A DNA stretch of 64,000 bases from an uncultured Alphaproteobacteria bacterium (GTDB lineage Bacteria > Pseudomonadota > Alphaproteobacteria > Rs-D84): NCBI GenBank assembly GCA_934276735.1, contig CAKQTG010000001.1:372001-436000 (forward strand), in the 5' to 3' direction. The notes beneath the pieces were generated by a model, which saw nothing but the letters and a program-made list of their open reading frames with translations, made no database searches and was not told the DNA's origin. Numbering within the stretch: position 1 is the first letter of the stretch; the number at the start of each line of letters is the position of its first letter. Of the stretch, positions 24,965 to 32,501 are shown piece after piece. A program made the translations under genes and the position numbers.

Positions 24965-25267
24965 ATGGCTAAATTAGCGTTGATAAATAAACAGAAAAAA
25001 CGTGAAAAGATGGTCGCCCAGTATGCTAAAAAGCGCGAAGCGATTAAAGCGAAAATGTCTGTGAATGCAACACCTGATGAACGTATGGATGCGATGAAGA
25101 AGTTGGCAAAATTGCCACGTAACGCGAATCCAACACGTCTACACAATCGTTGCTCGGTTACTGGTCGTGCACGCGGGTTCTCTCGCTTGTTCGGTCTGTG
25201 TCGTCAGCAATTGCGCACCATGGCGTCCGAAGGGAAATTGCCAGGCGTTCGCAAGTCCAGCTGGTAA
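24965..25267 (+). CDS. rpsN: 30S ribosomal protein S14 (zinc-independent form)
   Basis: A 100-residue S14 of the long type. It lacks the two CxxC zinc motifs of the short form: the region reads NRCSVTGRARGFSRLFGLCRQQLR, with cysteines too far apart for a ribbon. LPGVRKSSW is the invariant C-terminus. The long form is normal for alphaproteobacteria and spares zinc. 18 bp after rplE. Confidence 0.97.
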   Translation: MAKLALINKQKKREKMVAQYAKKREAIKAKMSVNATPDERMDAMKKLAKLPRNANPTRLHNRCSVTGRARGFSRLFGLCRQQLRTMASEGKLPGVRKSSW

Positions 25268-25276
25268 ACAAAAAAC

Positions 25277-25306
25277 AACCCAGTTGTGGACAATGCAGCT
25301 GGGGTT
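25277..25306 (+). other. Intercistronic hairpin rpsN-rpsH
   Basis: AACCCAG-TTG pairs with CA-CTGGGGTT with one bulge across an eight-base loop. No T-run follows. Confidence 0.55.
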
Positions 25307-25355
25307 AAACAAAAGTGCATGGGGCAGGGTGTCCTGTGTAACGAAGGAGTAAAAG

Positions 25356-25754
25356 ATGTCATTATCACACCCAATCGGCGATATGTTGACCCGCATTCGC
25401 AATGGTCAGAATGCTGGTAAAGAAACAATCACCGTTCCAAACAGCAAACTGCGTGCTGCAGTTTTGGCCGTCTTGAAAGACGAAGGCTTTATTACAGATT
25501 TCCACAAAGAACAGATTGACGAACATCGTGCCAATTTGGTTGTCGAATTGAAATATGTCGGCGGCAATGGCGCAATCCAGGAAATTTCCGTCGTATCTAA
25601 ACCAGGTCGCCGTGTTTATTCCGGCAGTGCAAAAATGCCAAAGGTTATGGGCGGACTGGGTATCGCAATCGTTTCCACACCAAATGGCGTTATGACTGAT
25701 CACAAGGCGCGTTTGATGAACGTTGGTGGCGAAGTGCTGTGCAAGGTTATCTAA
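25356..25754 (+). CDS. rpsH: 30S ribosomal protein S8
   Basis: A 132-residue S8, a central-domain assembly protein. LSHPIGDMLTRIRNGQNAGKE is the usual start, and the C-terminal KVMGGLGIAIVSTPNGVMTDHKAR binds 16S helix 21. In E. coli S8 represses the spc operon at the L5 start; no clear mimic of helix 21 was recognised here. Preceded by AAGGAGTAAAAG. Confidence 0.98.
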   Translation: MSLSHPIGDMLTRIRNGQNAGKETITVPNSKLRAAVLAVLKDEGFITDFHKEQIDEHRANLVVELKYVGGNGAIQEISVVSKPGRRVYSGSAKMPKVMGGLGIAIVSTPNGVMTDHKARLMNVGGEVLCKVI

Positions 25755-25773
25755 TAGAAGTAAGGATGAAGTT

Positions 25774-26325
25774 ATGTCTCGTGCAGGAAAATATCCAGTA
25801 AAATTGAAAGATGGCACGTCAGCGGCGATTGTTGGTGACGTTCTGGTTGTCAAGGGCCCCAAGGGTGAAATTAAATTGCCGTTGGATACAAAACATGCCG
25901 GCTTGGTTCATGTCGCAATCGAAGATGGGCACGTTGTTGTCACACCAAAAGATGCCGAAGACAAAATCTCGCGCGCGATGTGGGGCACAATGGCCCGTAA
26001 CGTTCGCAGTGCGGTCGAAGGTGTATCCGAAGGCTTTACCAAGGCTATGTATATGAAGGGTGTTGGTTACAAGGCATCTGTTTCTGGTAACAAATTGGTT
26101 TTGGTCGCGGGTTATTCTCATGACGTTGTTATGGAAATTCCGGCTGGCTTGACCGTTGTTATGGGCGAAACACCGACAGAATTTTCTATCAATGGTATTG
26201 ATAAATGTTTGGTTGGCCAATTTGCAGACAAGGTTCACAAGGTTCGCAAGGCTGATCCATACAAGGGCAAAGGTATCTTCTATAAGGGCGAAGTAATCCG
26301 CCGCAAGGAAGGTAAAAAGAAATAA
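25774..26325 (+). CDS. rplF: 50S ribosomal protein L6
   Basis: A 183-residue L6 near the sarcin-ricin loop. The start at 25774 (MSRAGKYPVKLKDG) follows GTAAGGATGAAGTT; an in-frame ATG at 25723 lies inside rpsH and is not used. The two repeats of the L6 fold are visible, and the C-terminal KADPYKGKGIFYKGEVIRRKEGKK is diagnostic. 19 bp after rpsH. Confidence 0.97.
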   Translation: MSRAGKYPVKLKDGTSAAIVGDVLVVKGPKGEIKLPLDTKHAGLVHVAIEDGHVVVTPKDAEDKISRAMWGTMARNVRSAVEGVSEGFTKAMYMKGVGYKASVSGNKLVLVAGYSHDVVMEIPAGLTVVMGETPTEFSINGIDKCLVGQFADKVHKVRKADPYKGKGIFYKGEVIRRKEGKKK

Positions 26326-26337
26326 TAAATAAACGGT

Positions 26338-26359
26338 AATCCCCGCTGTTACGGGGATT
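26338..26359 (+). other. Hairpin with CTGTTA loop, rplF-rplR gap
   Basis: AATCCCCG (26338-26345) and CGGGGATT (26352-26359) form a perfect stem around CTGTTA, the same loop as after rplX. It is followed by GAAAAAAAGG, not by a T-run. Confidence 0.75.
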
Positions 26360-26376
26360 GAAAAAAAGGAAACAAA

Positions 26377-26733
26377 ATGTTGAAACATTTGTCTAGTGAA
26401 GAAAGACGCACATTGGCAAATCGTGGTGCGTTGAAAAGAAAAAATCCTGGCAAGATTCGTCTGTCGGTTTTCCGTTCGGGCCGTCACATTGAAATCCAGG
26501 CAATTGATGATGTTCGTGGTCACACAGTATGTGCGGCATCATCCAAAGAAAAAGATTTCCAGGGCAAAGGCTGGAATGTCGCTGGTGCAGAACTGGTTGG
26601 CAAGGCGTTTGCAGCGCGTGCTGTGGCGGCAGGCATTGCCGACAATTGTTACTTTGACCGTGGCGGTTATCGCTATCACGGCCGTGTAAAGGCACTGTGT
26701 GAAGCAATCCGCGCAGGCGGCGTAAGAATCTAA
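26377..26733 (+). CDS. rplR: 50S ribosomal protein L18
   Basis: A 118-residue L18 that binds 5S rRNA with L5. IRLSVFRSGRHIEIQAIDD, the central VGKAFAARAVAAGI and FDRGGYRYHGRVKALCEAIRAGG at the C-terminus are typical. A run of basic residues near the N-terminus (NRGALKRKNPGK) is the usual rRNA-binding tail. Preceded by AAAAGGAAACAAA. Confidence 0.97.
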   Translation: MLKHLSSEERRTLANRGALKRKNPGKIRLSVFRSGRHIEIQAIDDVRGHTVCAASSKEKDFQGKGWNVAGAELVGKAFAARAVAAGIADNCYFDRGGYRYHGRVKALCEAIRAGGVRI

Positions 26734-26754
26734 TGGAATATACGGAGTAATAAG

Positions 26755-27324
26755 ATGGCACGTTTTGATGATAAAAAATTGCAAACGGATAACCTGGTCG
26801 ATAAACTGGTTTCCATCAACCGCGTATCCAAAACCGTAAAGGGCGGCCGCAACATGTCGTTCTCGGCATTGGTTGTGGTTGGTGACAAGGCTGGTCGTGT
26901 TGGCTTTGGCAAGGGTAAGGCATTGGAAGTTCAGTCTGCGGTGCAGAAAGCAACCAAGGCAGCCAAGGCGAAAATGATTCGCGTTCCGCTGAAAGAAGGT
27001 CGCACATTGCACCATGATTGCAGCGCGAAATACGGCGCCAGCAAACTGGTTGTGCGCAGTGCTGTTCCTGGTACTGGTATCATTGCCGGTGGTGCGTTGC
27101 GTGCGGTGTTTGAATGCTTGGGCGTTCAGGACGTCGTTGTGAAGTCCCAGGGTTCTAACAATCCAAACAACATGATTCGCGCTGCGTTCTTGGCGTTCTC
27201 GAAGATGAATTCGCCCAAGACAGTGGCCGCGCGTCGTGGTAAAACAGTTGCAGAAATCATTGCTGGCCGTGATGGCAAGAAAATTGATGATGCAGTATGT
27301 GAATGTGCAACCGAAGATAAATAA
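26755..27324 (+). CDS. rpsE: 30S ribosomal protein S5
   Basis: A 189-residue S5 involved in decoding fidelity. VSINRVSKTVKGGRNMSFSALVVVGD carries the dsRBD-like fold and the loop where spectinomycin and ram changes occur; GVQDVVVKSQGSNNPNNMIRAAFLAF is the C-terminal domain. The last 25 residues (AGRDGKKIDDAVCECATEDK) are an extra tail with two cysteines. Preceded by ACGGAGTAATAAG. Confidence 0.97.
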   Translation: MARFDDKKLQTDNLVDKLVSINRVSKTVKGGRNMSFSALVVVGDKAGRVGFGKGKALEVQSAVQKATKAAKAKMIRVPLKEGRTLHHDCSAKYGASKLVVRSAVPGTGIIAGGALRAVFECLGVQDVVVKSQGSNNPNNMIRAAFLAFSKMNSPKTVAARRGKTVAEIIAGRDGKKIDDAVCECATEDK

Positions 27325-27354
27325 TCTGGGCACTGAAAACAACGGAGAATAATT

Positions 27355-27534
27355 ATGGCTAAAATAACTGTAAAGCAAGTTAAAAGCATTGTTGGTCGCC
27401 CGGAATCTCAGCGCAAGATTGTTGCCGCATTGGGATTGGGTCGCATTGGCAAGACCAAAGAATTGGGTGACACACCGGCCGTTCGCGGCATGGTGGCCAA
27501 GGTTTCCCATCTGGTCGAAATTGTCGAAAAATAA
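27355..27534 (+). CDS. rpmD: 50S ribosomal protein L30
   Basis: A 59-residue L30 in its normal place between rpsE and rplO. It reads AKITVKQVKSIVGRPESQR, then ALGLGRIGKTKELGDTP, then GMVAKVSHLVEIVEK. The family signature (IGRPExQR and LGLxKxxxxxxxxDTP) is clear. The ATG at 27355 follows ACGGAGAATAATT. It is easy to miss because of its short length. Confidence 0.96.
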   Translation: MAKITVKQVKSIVGRPESQRKIVAALGLGRIGKTKELGDTPAVRGMVAKVSHLVEIVEK

Positions 27535-27551
27535 TAAATGAAAAACCGAGT

Positions 27552-27574
27552 ATGCGGACAGTACTTGTCCGCAT
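27552..27574 (+). other. Intercistronic hairpin rpmD-rplO
   Basis: ATGCGGACA (27552-27560) and TGTCCGCAT (27566-27574) form a perfect 9-bp stem with a five-base loop. It is not followed by T-run. Confidence 0.75.
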
Positions 27575-27618
27575 GCGAAAAAAGACTATATACTGGTCAT
27601 AGGATAAAGGAAAAAATT

Positions 27619-28077
27619 ATGAAACTGAATGCATTGATGGACAACTTTGGCGCACGTCGTGATGTTAAACGTGTTGGCCGTGGTATGGCGTCGGGTTATG
27701 GCAAAACATCTGGTCGTGGTAACAAGGGTCAGAAAGCACGCAGCGGTTCACGCAAACAGGCGACTTTCCAGGGTGGTCAGATGCCGATTTTGCGTCGCTT
27801 TCCGAAATTCGGGTTTAACAATCCGTTTGCCAAGGAATACATCACAATCAACCTGGGCGATATTGAAAAGTTTATTGCATCTGGCAAGATTGATGCAAAA
27901 TCCCCAATCACAATTGATTCGTTGATGGCTACAAAAATTATCAACCGCAAAATGTCTGGGTTAAAGGTTTTGGCCAAGGGCGAAATCAAATCGTCTGTGA
28001 ACGTTATTGCCGACAAATGGTCCAAGGCGGCCGAAGCGGCAATCGTCAAAGCAGGTGGCACAATTAAAAATAAATAA
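27619..28077 (+). CDS. rplO: 50S ribosomal protein L15
   Basis: A 152-residue L15, a late assembly protein. The start at 27619 (KLNALMDNFGARRDVKRVGRG) follows AAAGGAAAAAATT; the upstream in-frame ATG at 27538 would place the preceding hairpin inside the ORF. GKTSGRGNKGQKARSG and GGQMPILRRFPKFGF are family hallmarks. Precedes secY by 55 bp with a GNRA-type hairpin between. Confidence 0.97.
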   Translation: MKLNALMDNFGARRDVKRVGRGMASGYGKTSGRGNKGQKARSGSRKQATFQGGQMPILRRFPKFGFNNPFAKEYITINLGDIEKFIASGKIDAKSPITIDSLMATKIINRKMSGLKVLAKGEIKSSVNVIADKWSKAAEAAIVKAGGTIKNK

Positions 28078-28086
28078 TTGCATCTC

Positions 28087-28108
28087 GCATCCCGGGAAAC
28101 CGGGATGC
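28087..28108 (+). other. GAAA-tetraloop hairpin rplO-secY
   Basis: GCATCCCGG (28087-28095) and CCGGGATGC (28100-28108) around a GAAA loop. A very stable stem without a T-run, so probably not a terminator but possibly a processing site between the last ribosomal gene and secY. Confidence 0.7.
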
Positions 28109-28132
28109 CTTATCTGATTACAAGAGCAACGC

Positions 28133-29449
28133 ATGAAATTCTTGAAAGATTTTTTTGGAAACCTGTCTGATTTGCAAAAGCGCATTTTGTTCACATTGGG
28201 TGCGCTGATTGTTTATCGTATTGGTTCGTTTATACCGTTGCCGGGGGTAAATGCATCGGCTGTGTTGCATTTGTTCTCGGGCGAGGGCAGTGGTATGATG
28301 GGCATGTTTGATATGTTCTCGGGCGGGTCGCTGTCGCGTATGTCCGTGTTGGCATTAAACATATTCCCGTATATTTCTGCGTCGATTGTATTGCAATTGT
28401 TGACCGCAACCAGCAAATCGCTTAGCGAACTGCGCAAAGAGGGCGAATCCGGCCGCGTTAAAATCAACCAATACACACGTTACCTGGCGGTGTTTCTGGC
28501 CGTGGTCCAGGGTTGGGCCGTTGTGCGTGGTTTGGAAATCATGGCACCAGTAAATGGTGTTGCGGCGGTTGTGAACCCCGGTTTCGCATTTGAATTGTCG
28601 GCCATTATCGCATTGGTTGGGGGCACGGTGTTCGTTATGTGGCTGGCAGAGCAGATTACCGCGCGTGGTATCGGCCAGGGCGCGTCGCTGTTGATTTTTG
28701 CCGGCATTATTGCCGAGGTTCCGGGTGGTATCGCCAAGATATTCTCGCTGGGGTCGGTTGGCCAGATGTCGCCGGCAATGATTATGTTGGTCGTTGCATT
28801 TGTGATTGGTATCATCGCGTTGATTGCGTTCTTTGAACAGGCCCAGCGTCGTATCCAGATTCTGTATCCGCGCCAGGTCATGGCAAATGGCGTTACAAAC
28901 ACTAATGCGTCGTATCTGCCGATAAAGGTGAATATGTCTGGCGTTATGGGACCGGTTTTCGCGGCCAGTATCATGATGCTGCCGGCGTTCGTTCAACGCT
29001 TTGTCCAGAGCGAGAATTTGGTTGTTCAAAATATCATGGCGTTCTTTACGTATGGTGCGTGGTCTTATATCATCTTGTACACGATATTGATTGCGTTCTT
29101 TGCGTATTTCCAGACCGCGGTGATATTTAATTCCGAAGAAACCAGCACAAACCTGAAGAACGCAGGCGGTTATATCCCGGGTGTGCGCCCAGGCGAACAG
29201 ACCGTGCACTATTTGGATTCTGTTGTGTCGCGCACAACGGCGATTGGTGTTATGTATCTGATTGTTGTTTGCGTTGTACCAATTATTTTGAACACGCATT
29301 TTGGTATGCCGCTGATGATTGGTGGAACCAGTGTTCTGATTGTGGCGGGCGTTGTTCTGGATACAATGAACCAGGTGCAGTCGTATTTGGTTGCAAATAA
29401 ATATCGCAGCGTCATTAAATCGGCGCAAAGGAAGGGCCGTTTCCGTTAA
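28133..29449 (+). CDS. secY: Protein translocase subunit SecY
   Basis: A 438-residue polytopic inner-membrane protein, the channel of the Sec translocon. Ten hydrophobic segments are visible; the plug region follows LPGVNASAVLHLF; the cytoplasmic loops carry the LSELRKEGESGRVKINQYTRY, GVTNTNASYLPIKVN and GGYIPGVRPGEQT motifs that contact ribosome and SecA. The C-terminus QRKGRFR is conserved. In many alphaproteobacteria adk follows secY; here rpsM follows directly after 167 bp and no adk or rpmJ is present. Confidence 0.98.
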   Translation: MKFLKDFFGNLSDLQKRILFTLGALIVYRIGSFIPLPGVNASAVLHLFSGEGSGMMGMFDMFSGGSLSRMSVLALNIFPYISASIVLQLLTATSKSLSELRKEGESGRVKINQYTRYLAVFLAVVQGWAVVRGLEIMAPVNGVAAVVNPGFAFELSAIIALVGGTVFVMWLAEQITARGIGQGASLLIFAGIIAEVPGGIAKIFSLGSVGQMSPAMIMLVVAFVIGIIALIAFFEQAQRRIQILYPRQVMANGVTNTNASYLPIKVNMSGVMGPVFAASIMMLPAFVQRFVQSENLVVQNIMAFFTYGAWSYIILYTILIAFFAYFQTAVIFNSEETSTNLKNAGGYIPGVRPGEQTVHYLDSVVSRTTAIGVMYLIVVCVVPIILNTHFGMPLMIGGTSVLIVAGVVLDTMNQVQSYLVANKYRSVIKSAQRKGRFR

Positions 29450-29476
29450 AGACGGGGGCGCACCTAAAACAAAGAT

Positions 29477-29504
29477 TTGACTTTTGCCACGTTTTGTATA
29501 AAAT
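29477..29504 (+). promoter_or_regulatory. Promoter of rpsM-rpsK
   Basis: TTGACT (29477-29482), 16-base spacer, TAAAAT (29499-29504), in the 167-bp secY-rpsM gap. Confidence 0.6.
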
Positions 29505-29616
29505 TATGCGGCAAAATAAAATACTCTGATAATCTGACGGCAGATTACCAGGGGACAGCAGAGCGGGGCGTGTGGCGACACACAAACCATGGTAATAATA
29601 AAAAGGAAAATAGAAA

Positions 29617-29994
29617 ATGGCACGTATAGCAGGTGTTAACATCCCGACAGAAAAGCGTATTGAAATTGCGCTGCGCTATATCCACGGTATTGGTCCGGCC
29701 AAATCTGCCCAGATTTGCAAGGCACTGAAACTGAAAGATGGTCTGCGCGCGAAAGACTTGACTGACGAAGATGTTGTTAAAATTTCAAGTTACATTGAAC
29801 AGAACTTCAAGGTAGAAGGTGATGTCCGTCGCGAAGTTGCAATGAACATCAAACGTTTACAGGACTTAAAGGCATATCGTGGCATCCGCCATCGTAATCG
29901 TCTGCCGGTTCGTGGTCAGCGCACCCAGACAAACGCACGTACCCGCAAGGGCAAACGCGTGGTTGTTGCAGGTTCCGCAACCAAGGGTAAATAA
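29617..29994 (+). CDS. rpsM: 30S ribosomal protein S13
   Basis: A 125-residue S13 that contacts the P-site tRNA and 50S bridges. RIAGVNIPTEKRIEIALRYIHGIG, then RLQDLKAYRGIRHRNRLPVRGQRT and the basic TRKGKR tail are diagnostic. AAAAGGAAAATAGAAA precedes the ATG. The gene opens the alpha operon, which here has its own upstream promoter. Confidence 0.98.
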   Translation: MARIAGVNIPTEKRIEIALRYIHGIGPAKSAQICKALKLKDGLRAKDLTDEDVVKISSYIEQNFKVEGDVRREVAMNIKRLQDLKAYRGIRHRNRLPVRGQRTQTNARTRKGKRVVVAGSATKGK

Positions 29995-30096
29995 AATTTA
30001 ATATAACGCCACATCTGTGAGCGTTGGGCTCTGGTCATGTACTACTTGTACACTCCCGTCGCCCACCATCTCACATCTGTAACGTTCTATTAAATT
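29995..30096 (+). ncRNA. Structured RNA element between rpsM and rpsK
   Basis: The 172-bp gap between two genes that are usually almost adjacent holds a 102-nt nested dyad. Outer arms 29995-30008 and 30083-30096 match at 13 of 14 positions. Inside, GTGAG/CTCAC and GGGC/GCCC pair, and a central TGTAC/GTACA caps the structure. No T-run ends it. It could be a cis-regulatory binding site for a ribosomal protein (S4 does this before rpsM in E. coli); no known family is recognised. Confidence 0.6.
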
Positions 30097-30166
30097 AATC
30101 CACAGATAAATAAGGTAGAGAATAACACGACAGTTATTTGAAGACATCTAACAAAGGTAAAAAATA

Positions 30167-30550
30167 ATGGCAGTAACAAAAGCTAAAAAGAAAGTAGTAA
30201 AAAAAGTATCGCACGGCATTGCACACGTCGTTGCGACAAATAATAACACACGTATCACAATCACAGACCAGTCTGGTGCTGTGCTGACATGGGCGACCGC
30301 CGGTGCGAATAATTTCAAGGGCGCAAAAAAGTCCACACCGTATGCAGCGACCGTCGTCGCAGACGCAGTTGGCAAGAAAGTTGCCGAAATGGGCATGAAG
30401 ACTGTTGACGTTCTGATGCGTGGCATTGGCCAGGGTCGTGAATCTGCTGTTCGCGGTTTGGCAAATGCGGGCTTGGTTGTTCAGTCCATTACCGACACAA
30501 CGCGCATTCCACATAATGGTTGCCGTCCAAAGAAAGTGCGCCGCGTCTAA
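30167..30550 (+). CDS. rpsK: 30S ribosomal protein S11
   Basis: A 127-residue S11 of the platform near the mRNA exit. GIAHVVATNNNTRITITDQSGAV, GFKGAKKSTPYAA-like and the C-terminal ITDTTRIPHNGCRPKKVRRV are hallmarks. Preceded by AAAGGTAAAAAATA. A strong terminator follows immediately, so rpoA is not in the same transcript. Confidence 0.98.
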   Translation: MAVTKAKKKVVKKVSHGIAHVVATNNNTRITITDQSGAVLTWATAGANNFKGAKKSTPYAATVVADAVGKKVAEMGMKTVDVLMRGIGQGRESAVRGLANAGLVVQSITDTTRIPHNGCRPKKVRRV

Positions 30551-30573
30551 ATTAAATATAATAACACATCAAA

Positions 30574-30599
30574 ACCGTCCCAATTTTGGACGGTTTTTT
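30574..30599 (+). terminator. Terminator after rpsK
   Basis: ACCGTCC (30574-30580) and GGACGGT (30588-30594) with loop CAATTTT, then six T. It separates rpsM-rpsK from rpoA-rplQ. Confidence 0.9.
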
Positions 30600-30603
30600 A
30601 CAA

Positions 30604-30634
30604 GAGAGCAATGCGCAGAGAGCAGAGAGCAATG
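30604..30634 (+). repeat. Dispersed GAGAGCA repeat, copy 1
   Basis: A 31-bp sequence built of GAGAGCA units. The same 31-mer with one change lies at 40361-40391, and a shorter variant lies at 40589-40612. Copies 1 and 2 both begin within a few bases of a terminator T-run. Confidence 0.85.
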
Positions 30635-30701
30635 AAGCGCGCCACCGGCGCGCTTGCTTTTTTACCGTCGCAGTCTAAATTGCTCTCTGAAATCTGAACT
30701 C

Positions 30702-30730
30702 TAAAAAACGGGGCGCGGCCCCGTTTTTTA
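30702..30730. terminator. Terminator of the inserted secreted-protein gene
   Basis: A-run, ACGGGGC/GCCCCGT stem with GCG loop (30708-30724), T-run. Symmetric, serving the - strand gene whose stop codon lies in it. Confidence 0.85.
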
Positions 30731-31087
30731 ATATTCAATCACGCGGCGGGTGGTGTGCGTGCCGACGGGGACATATTGCACAACGGGTTGATATTCTTGG
30801 TAATGGTCTATGACCTCGGTATATTTTTTTACGCGAACCGGGCGCAGTGCCGCGCCAGTGTTGCAATTACGTGCGCGTGACGCCAGGTCAATAGATGAAC
30901 GAACGCGACAAGGTGCGGCAATGTGTGCCGGTTTTGATTTGGGAATGTATGCGTCGTCTGAAATTTCAACAGTGCTTATTTGAATTGATTCATACGTTGT
31001 TTCGGTTGTTGTTTCGCGACACGGACATGCGTATGCGCCGGCCATCAATGACGCAGTCAGCAAACAAAATACAGCAATTTTTTTCAT
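30728..31087 (-). CDS. Small secreted protein inserted in the alpha operon
   Basis: A 119-residue protein with signal peptide KKIAVFCLLTASLMAGAYA and a mature part starting near C21-P-C23. It is rich in Thr, Val, Tyr and Arg, with four cysteines and a repetitive VxxYxxVIDHYQEYQPVVQYVPV tail. No family recognised. It lies in opposite orientation between rpsK and rpoA, which are normally adjacent, with its own promoter and terminator. The upstream AAGGATTTTAACT is the ribosome-binding region. Periplasmic or surface location is inferred from the signal peptide. Confidence 0.75.
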   Translation of the reverse strand: MKKIAVFCLLTASLMAGAYACPCRETTTETTYESIQISTVEISDDAYIPKSKPAHIAAPCRVRSSIDLASRARNCNTGAALRPVRVKKYTEVIDHYQEYQPVVQYVPVGTHTTRRVIEY

Positions 31088-31118
31088 AGTTAAAATCCTT
31101 GGTTATTTTTGTGTCGTA

Positions 31119-31147
31119 ATCATAGGACAATAATTCTTGATTGTCAA
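31119..31147 (-). promoter_or_regulatory. Promoter of the inserted secreted-protein gene
   Basis: On the - strand TTGACA (31147-31142), 17-base spacer, TATGAT (31124-31119). Close to consensus and divergent to the rpoA promoter. Confidence 0.75.
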
Positions 31148-31200
31148 CTTTTTTGATGTGACGCCAGGGGGCAAAAATATCGTGCGTTTCTAATATTTAT

Positions 31201-31229
31201 TTGACTTTTATGGGGGCTGGGTATAGAAT
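31201..31229 (+). promoter_or_regulatory. Promoter of rpoA-rplQ
   Basis: TTGACT (31201-31206), 17-base spacer, TAGAAT (31224-31229). It gives rpoA a dedicated promoter, as needed by the split alpha operon. Confidence 0.7.
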
Positions 31230-31300
31230 ACGCACGCGCGAAAAAAAATTTGCGCAACCGAACGGTGAAAATAATAAACTAAGCCCAAAGGAAAAACGGT

Positions 31301-32329
31301 ATGATTGAAAAGAACTGGATGACCCTGATAAAGCCGAAAAAGCTGAATATCACGGTTGATGAACATAACCCAAATTTAGCAAAACTGGTTGCTGAACCAT
31401 TGGAAAAAGGATTTGGACTGACATTGGGCACGGCGTTGCGTCGCGTGCTGTTGTCGTCATTGCAGGGTTGTGCCCCAATCTATATCAAGATTGACGGTGT
31501 GCAACACGAATTTTCCAGCCTGCAAGGTGTCCGCGAAGACATCACAGATATTATCTTGAACCTGAAAGGTGTTTATTTCAAAGCATTGACCGAAGGTCAA
31601 CACAAGGCAACCCTGAAAGTCAAGGGGCCGGCCGTTGTGACCGCAGGTATGATTGAAACATCTGGCGGGGTCGAGGTTATGAACAAAGACGCGGAAATCT
31701 GCACACTGGATAAAAACGCGAATTTGGATATGGAAATCACATTGGCAACCGGCCGCGGTTATGTGCCGGCGTCTGCACATGCAGATGGTCTGCCACTGGG
31801 TGTGATTCCGGTTGATTCAATTTTCTCGCCAATTTTGAATGTTGCGACGGCTGTATCGGAAACCCGTGTTGGCCAGTCGACAGACTATGACAAATTGGAA
31901 ATGACCGTCAAAACCAATGGTTCTGTTTCGCCCGAAGATGCAATCGCATTTGCGGCGCGTATTTTGACAGACCAGTTGGTTGTCTTTATCAATTTTGAAG
32001 ATCCGGCGCAAATCAATGCTCCGACCGAAGAAGAAAAGGCCAAGGACGCATTGCCGTTTGATCCGAAATTGTTAAAGCATGTTGATGAATTGGAATTGTC
32101 TGTTCGTGCGAATAATTGCTTGAAGAACGACAAAATCAATTGGTTGGGCGAATTGGTCCAAAAGACCGAAGCAGATATGTTAAAGACCCCGAACTTTGGC
32201 CGCAAGTCATTGAACGAAATCAAGGTTCAGTTAGAGGCTATGGGTCTGGGACTGGGCATGGAAGTACCGGGTTGGCCACCAGAAAATATTGCAGAGTTGG
32301 CCAAGAAGTACGAAGACCCTTATAAATAA
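31301..32329 (+). CDS. rpoA: RNA polymerase alpha subunit
   Basis: A 342-residue alpha subunit. The N-terminal domain (1 to about 235) has GFGLTLGTALRRVLLSSLQG and the dimer/beta-contact strands; a linker with TEEEKAKDALPFDP leads to the C-terminal domain (about 262-342) with VDELELSVRANNCLKND and the DNA/activator-binding TPNFGRKSLNEIKVQLEAMGL. Its ribosome-binding site is AAAGGAAAAACGG. Unlike in most proteobacteria it is not joined to rpsK: an inverted gene and two terminators lie between. Confidence 0.98.
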   Translation: MIEKNWMTLIKPKKLNITVDEHNPNLAKLVAEPLEKGFGLTLGTALRRVLLSSLQGCAPIYIKIDGVQHEFSSLQGVREDITDIILNLKGVYFKALTEGQHKATLKVKGPAVVTAGMIETSGGVEVMNKDAEICTLDKNANLDMEITLATGRGYVPASAHADGLPLGVIPVDSIFSPILNVATAVSETRVGQSTDYDKLEMTVKTNGSVSPEDAIAFAARILTDQLVVFINFEDPAQINAPTEEEKAKDALPFDPKLLKHVDELELSVRANNCLKNDKINWLGELVQKTEADMLKTPNFGRKSLNEIKVQLEAMGLGLGMEVPGWPPENIAELAKKYEDPYK

Positions 32330-32331
32330 AT

Positions 32332-32377
32332 CCCCTTCGCTGGCGAAGGGGTGGCCGCAGGGCGGACGGGGTAGTGG
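32332..32377 (+). repeat. Palindromic repeat of the CCCCTTCGC type in the rpoA-rplQ gap
   Basis: A hairpin CCCCTTCGC/GCGAAGGGG followed by GTGGCCGC-GGGCGGACGGGGTAGTGG-type sequence. Nearly the same 46-49 bp occur at 40943-40991. Related diverged units lie at 40393-40560. Mobile extragenic palindrome. Confidence 0.85.
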
Positions 32378-32501
32378 CAAGCTATTCTGTTCCGTTTTGT
32401 GGAAACTAAATCCCACGCTGCTGGTGTAAATCAGGGTGTGGCGTCTCAGTAAAATCCCCAGATGGTCTGGGGCAGAAACAAAAATACAAAGGAGTAATCT
32501 G

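Noticed and set aside
26539..27510. 323-codon ORF opposite rplR, rpsE and rpmD
   Set aside because: Runs across three certain ribosomal protein genes on the other strand.
28355..29428. 357-codon ORF opposite secY
   Set aside because: Extremely His/Asn/Arg-rich translation, mirror of the hydrophobic SecY codons. Shadow frame.
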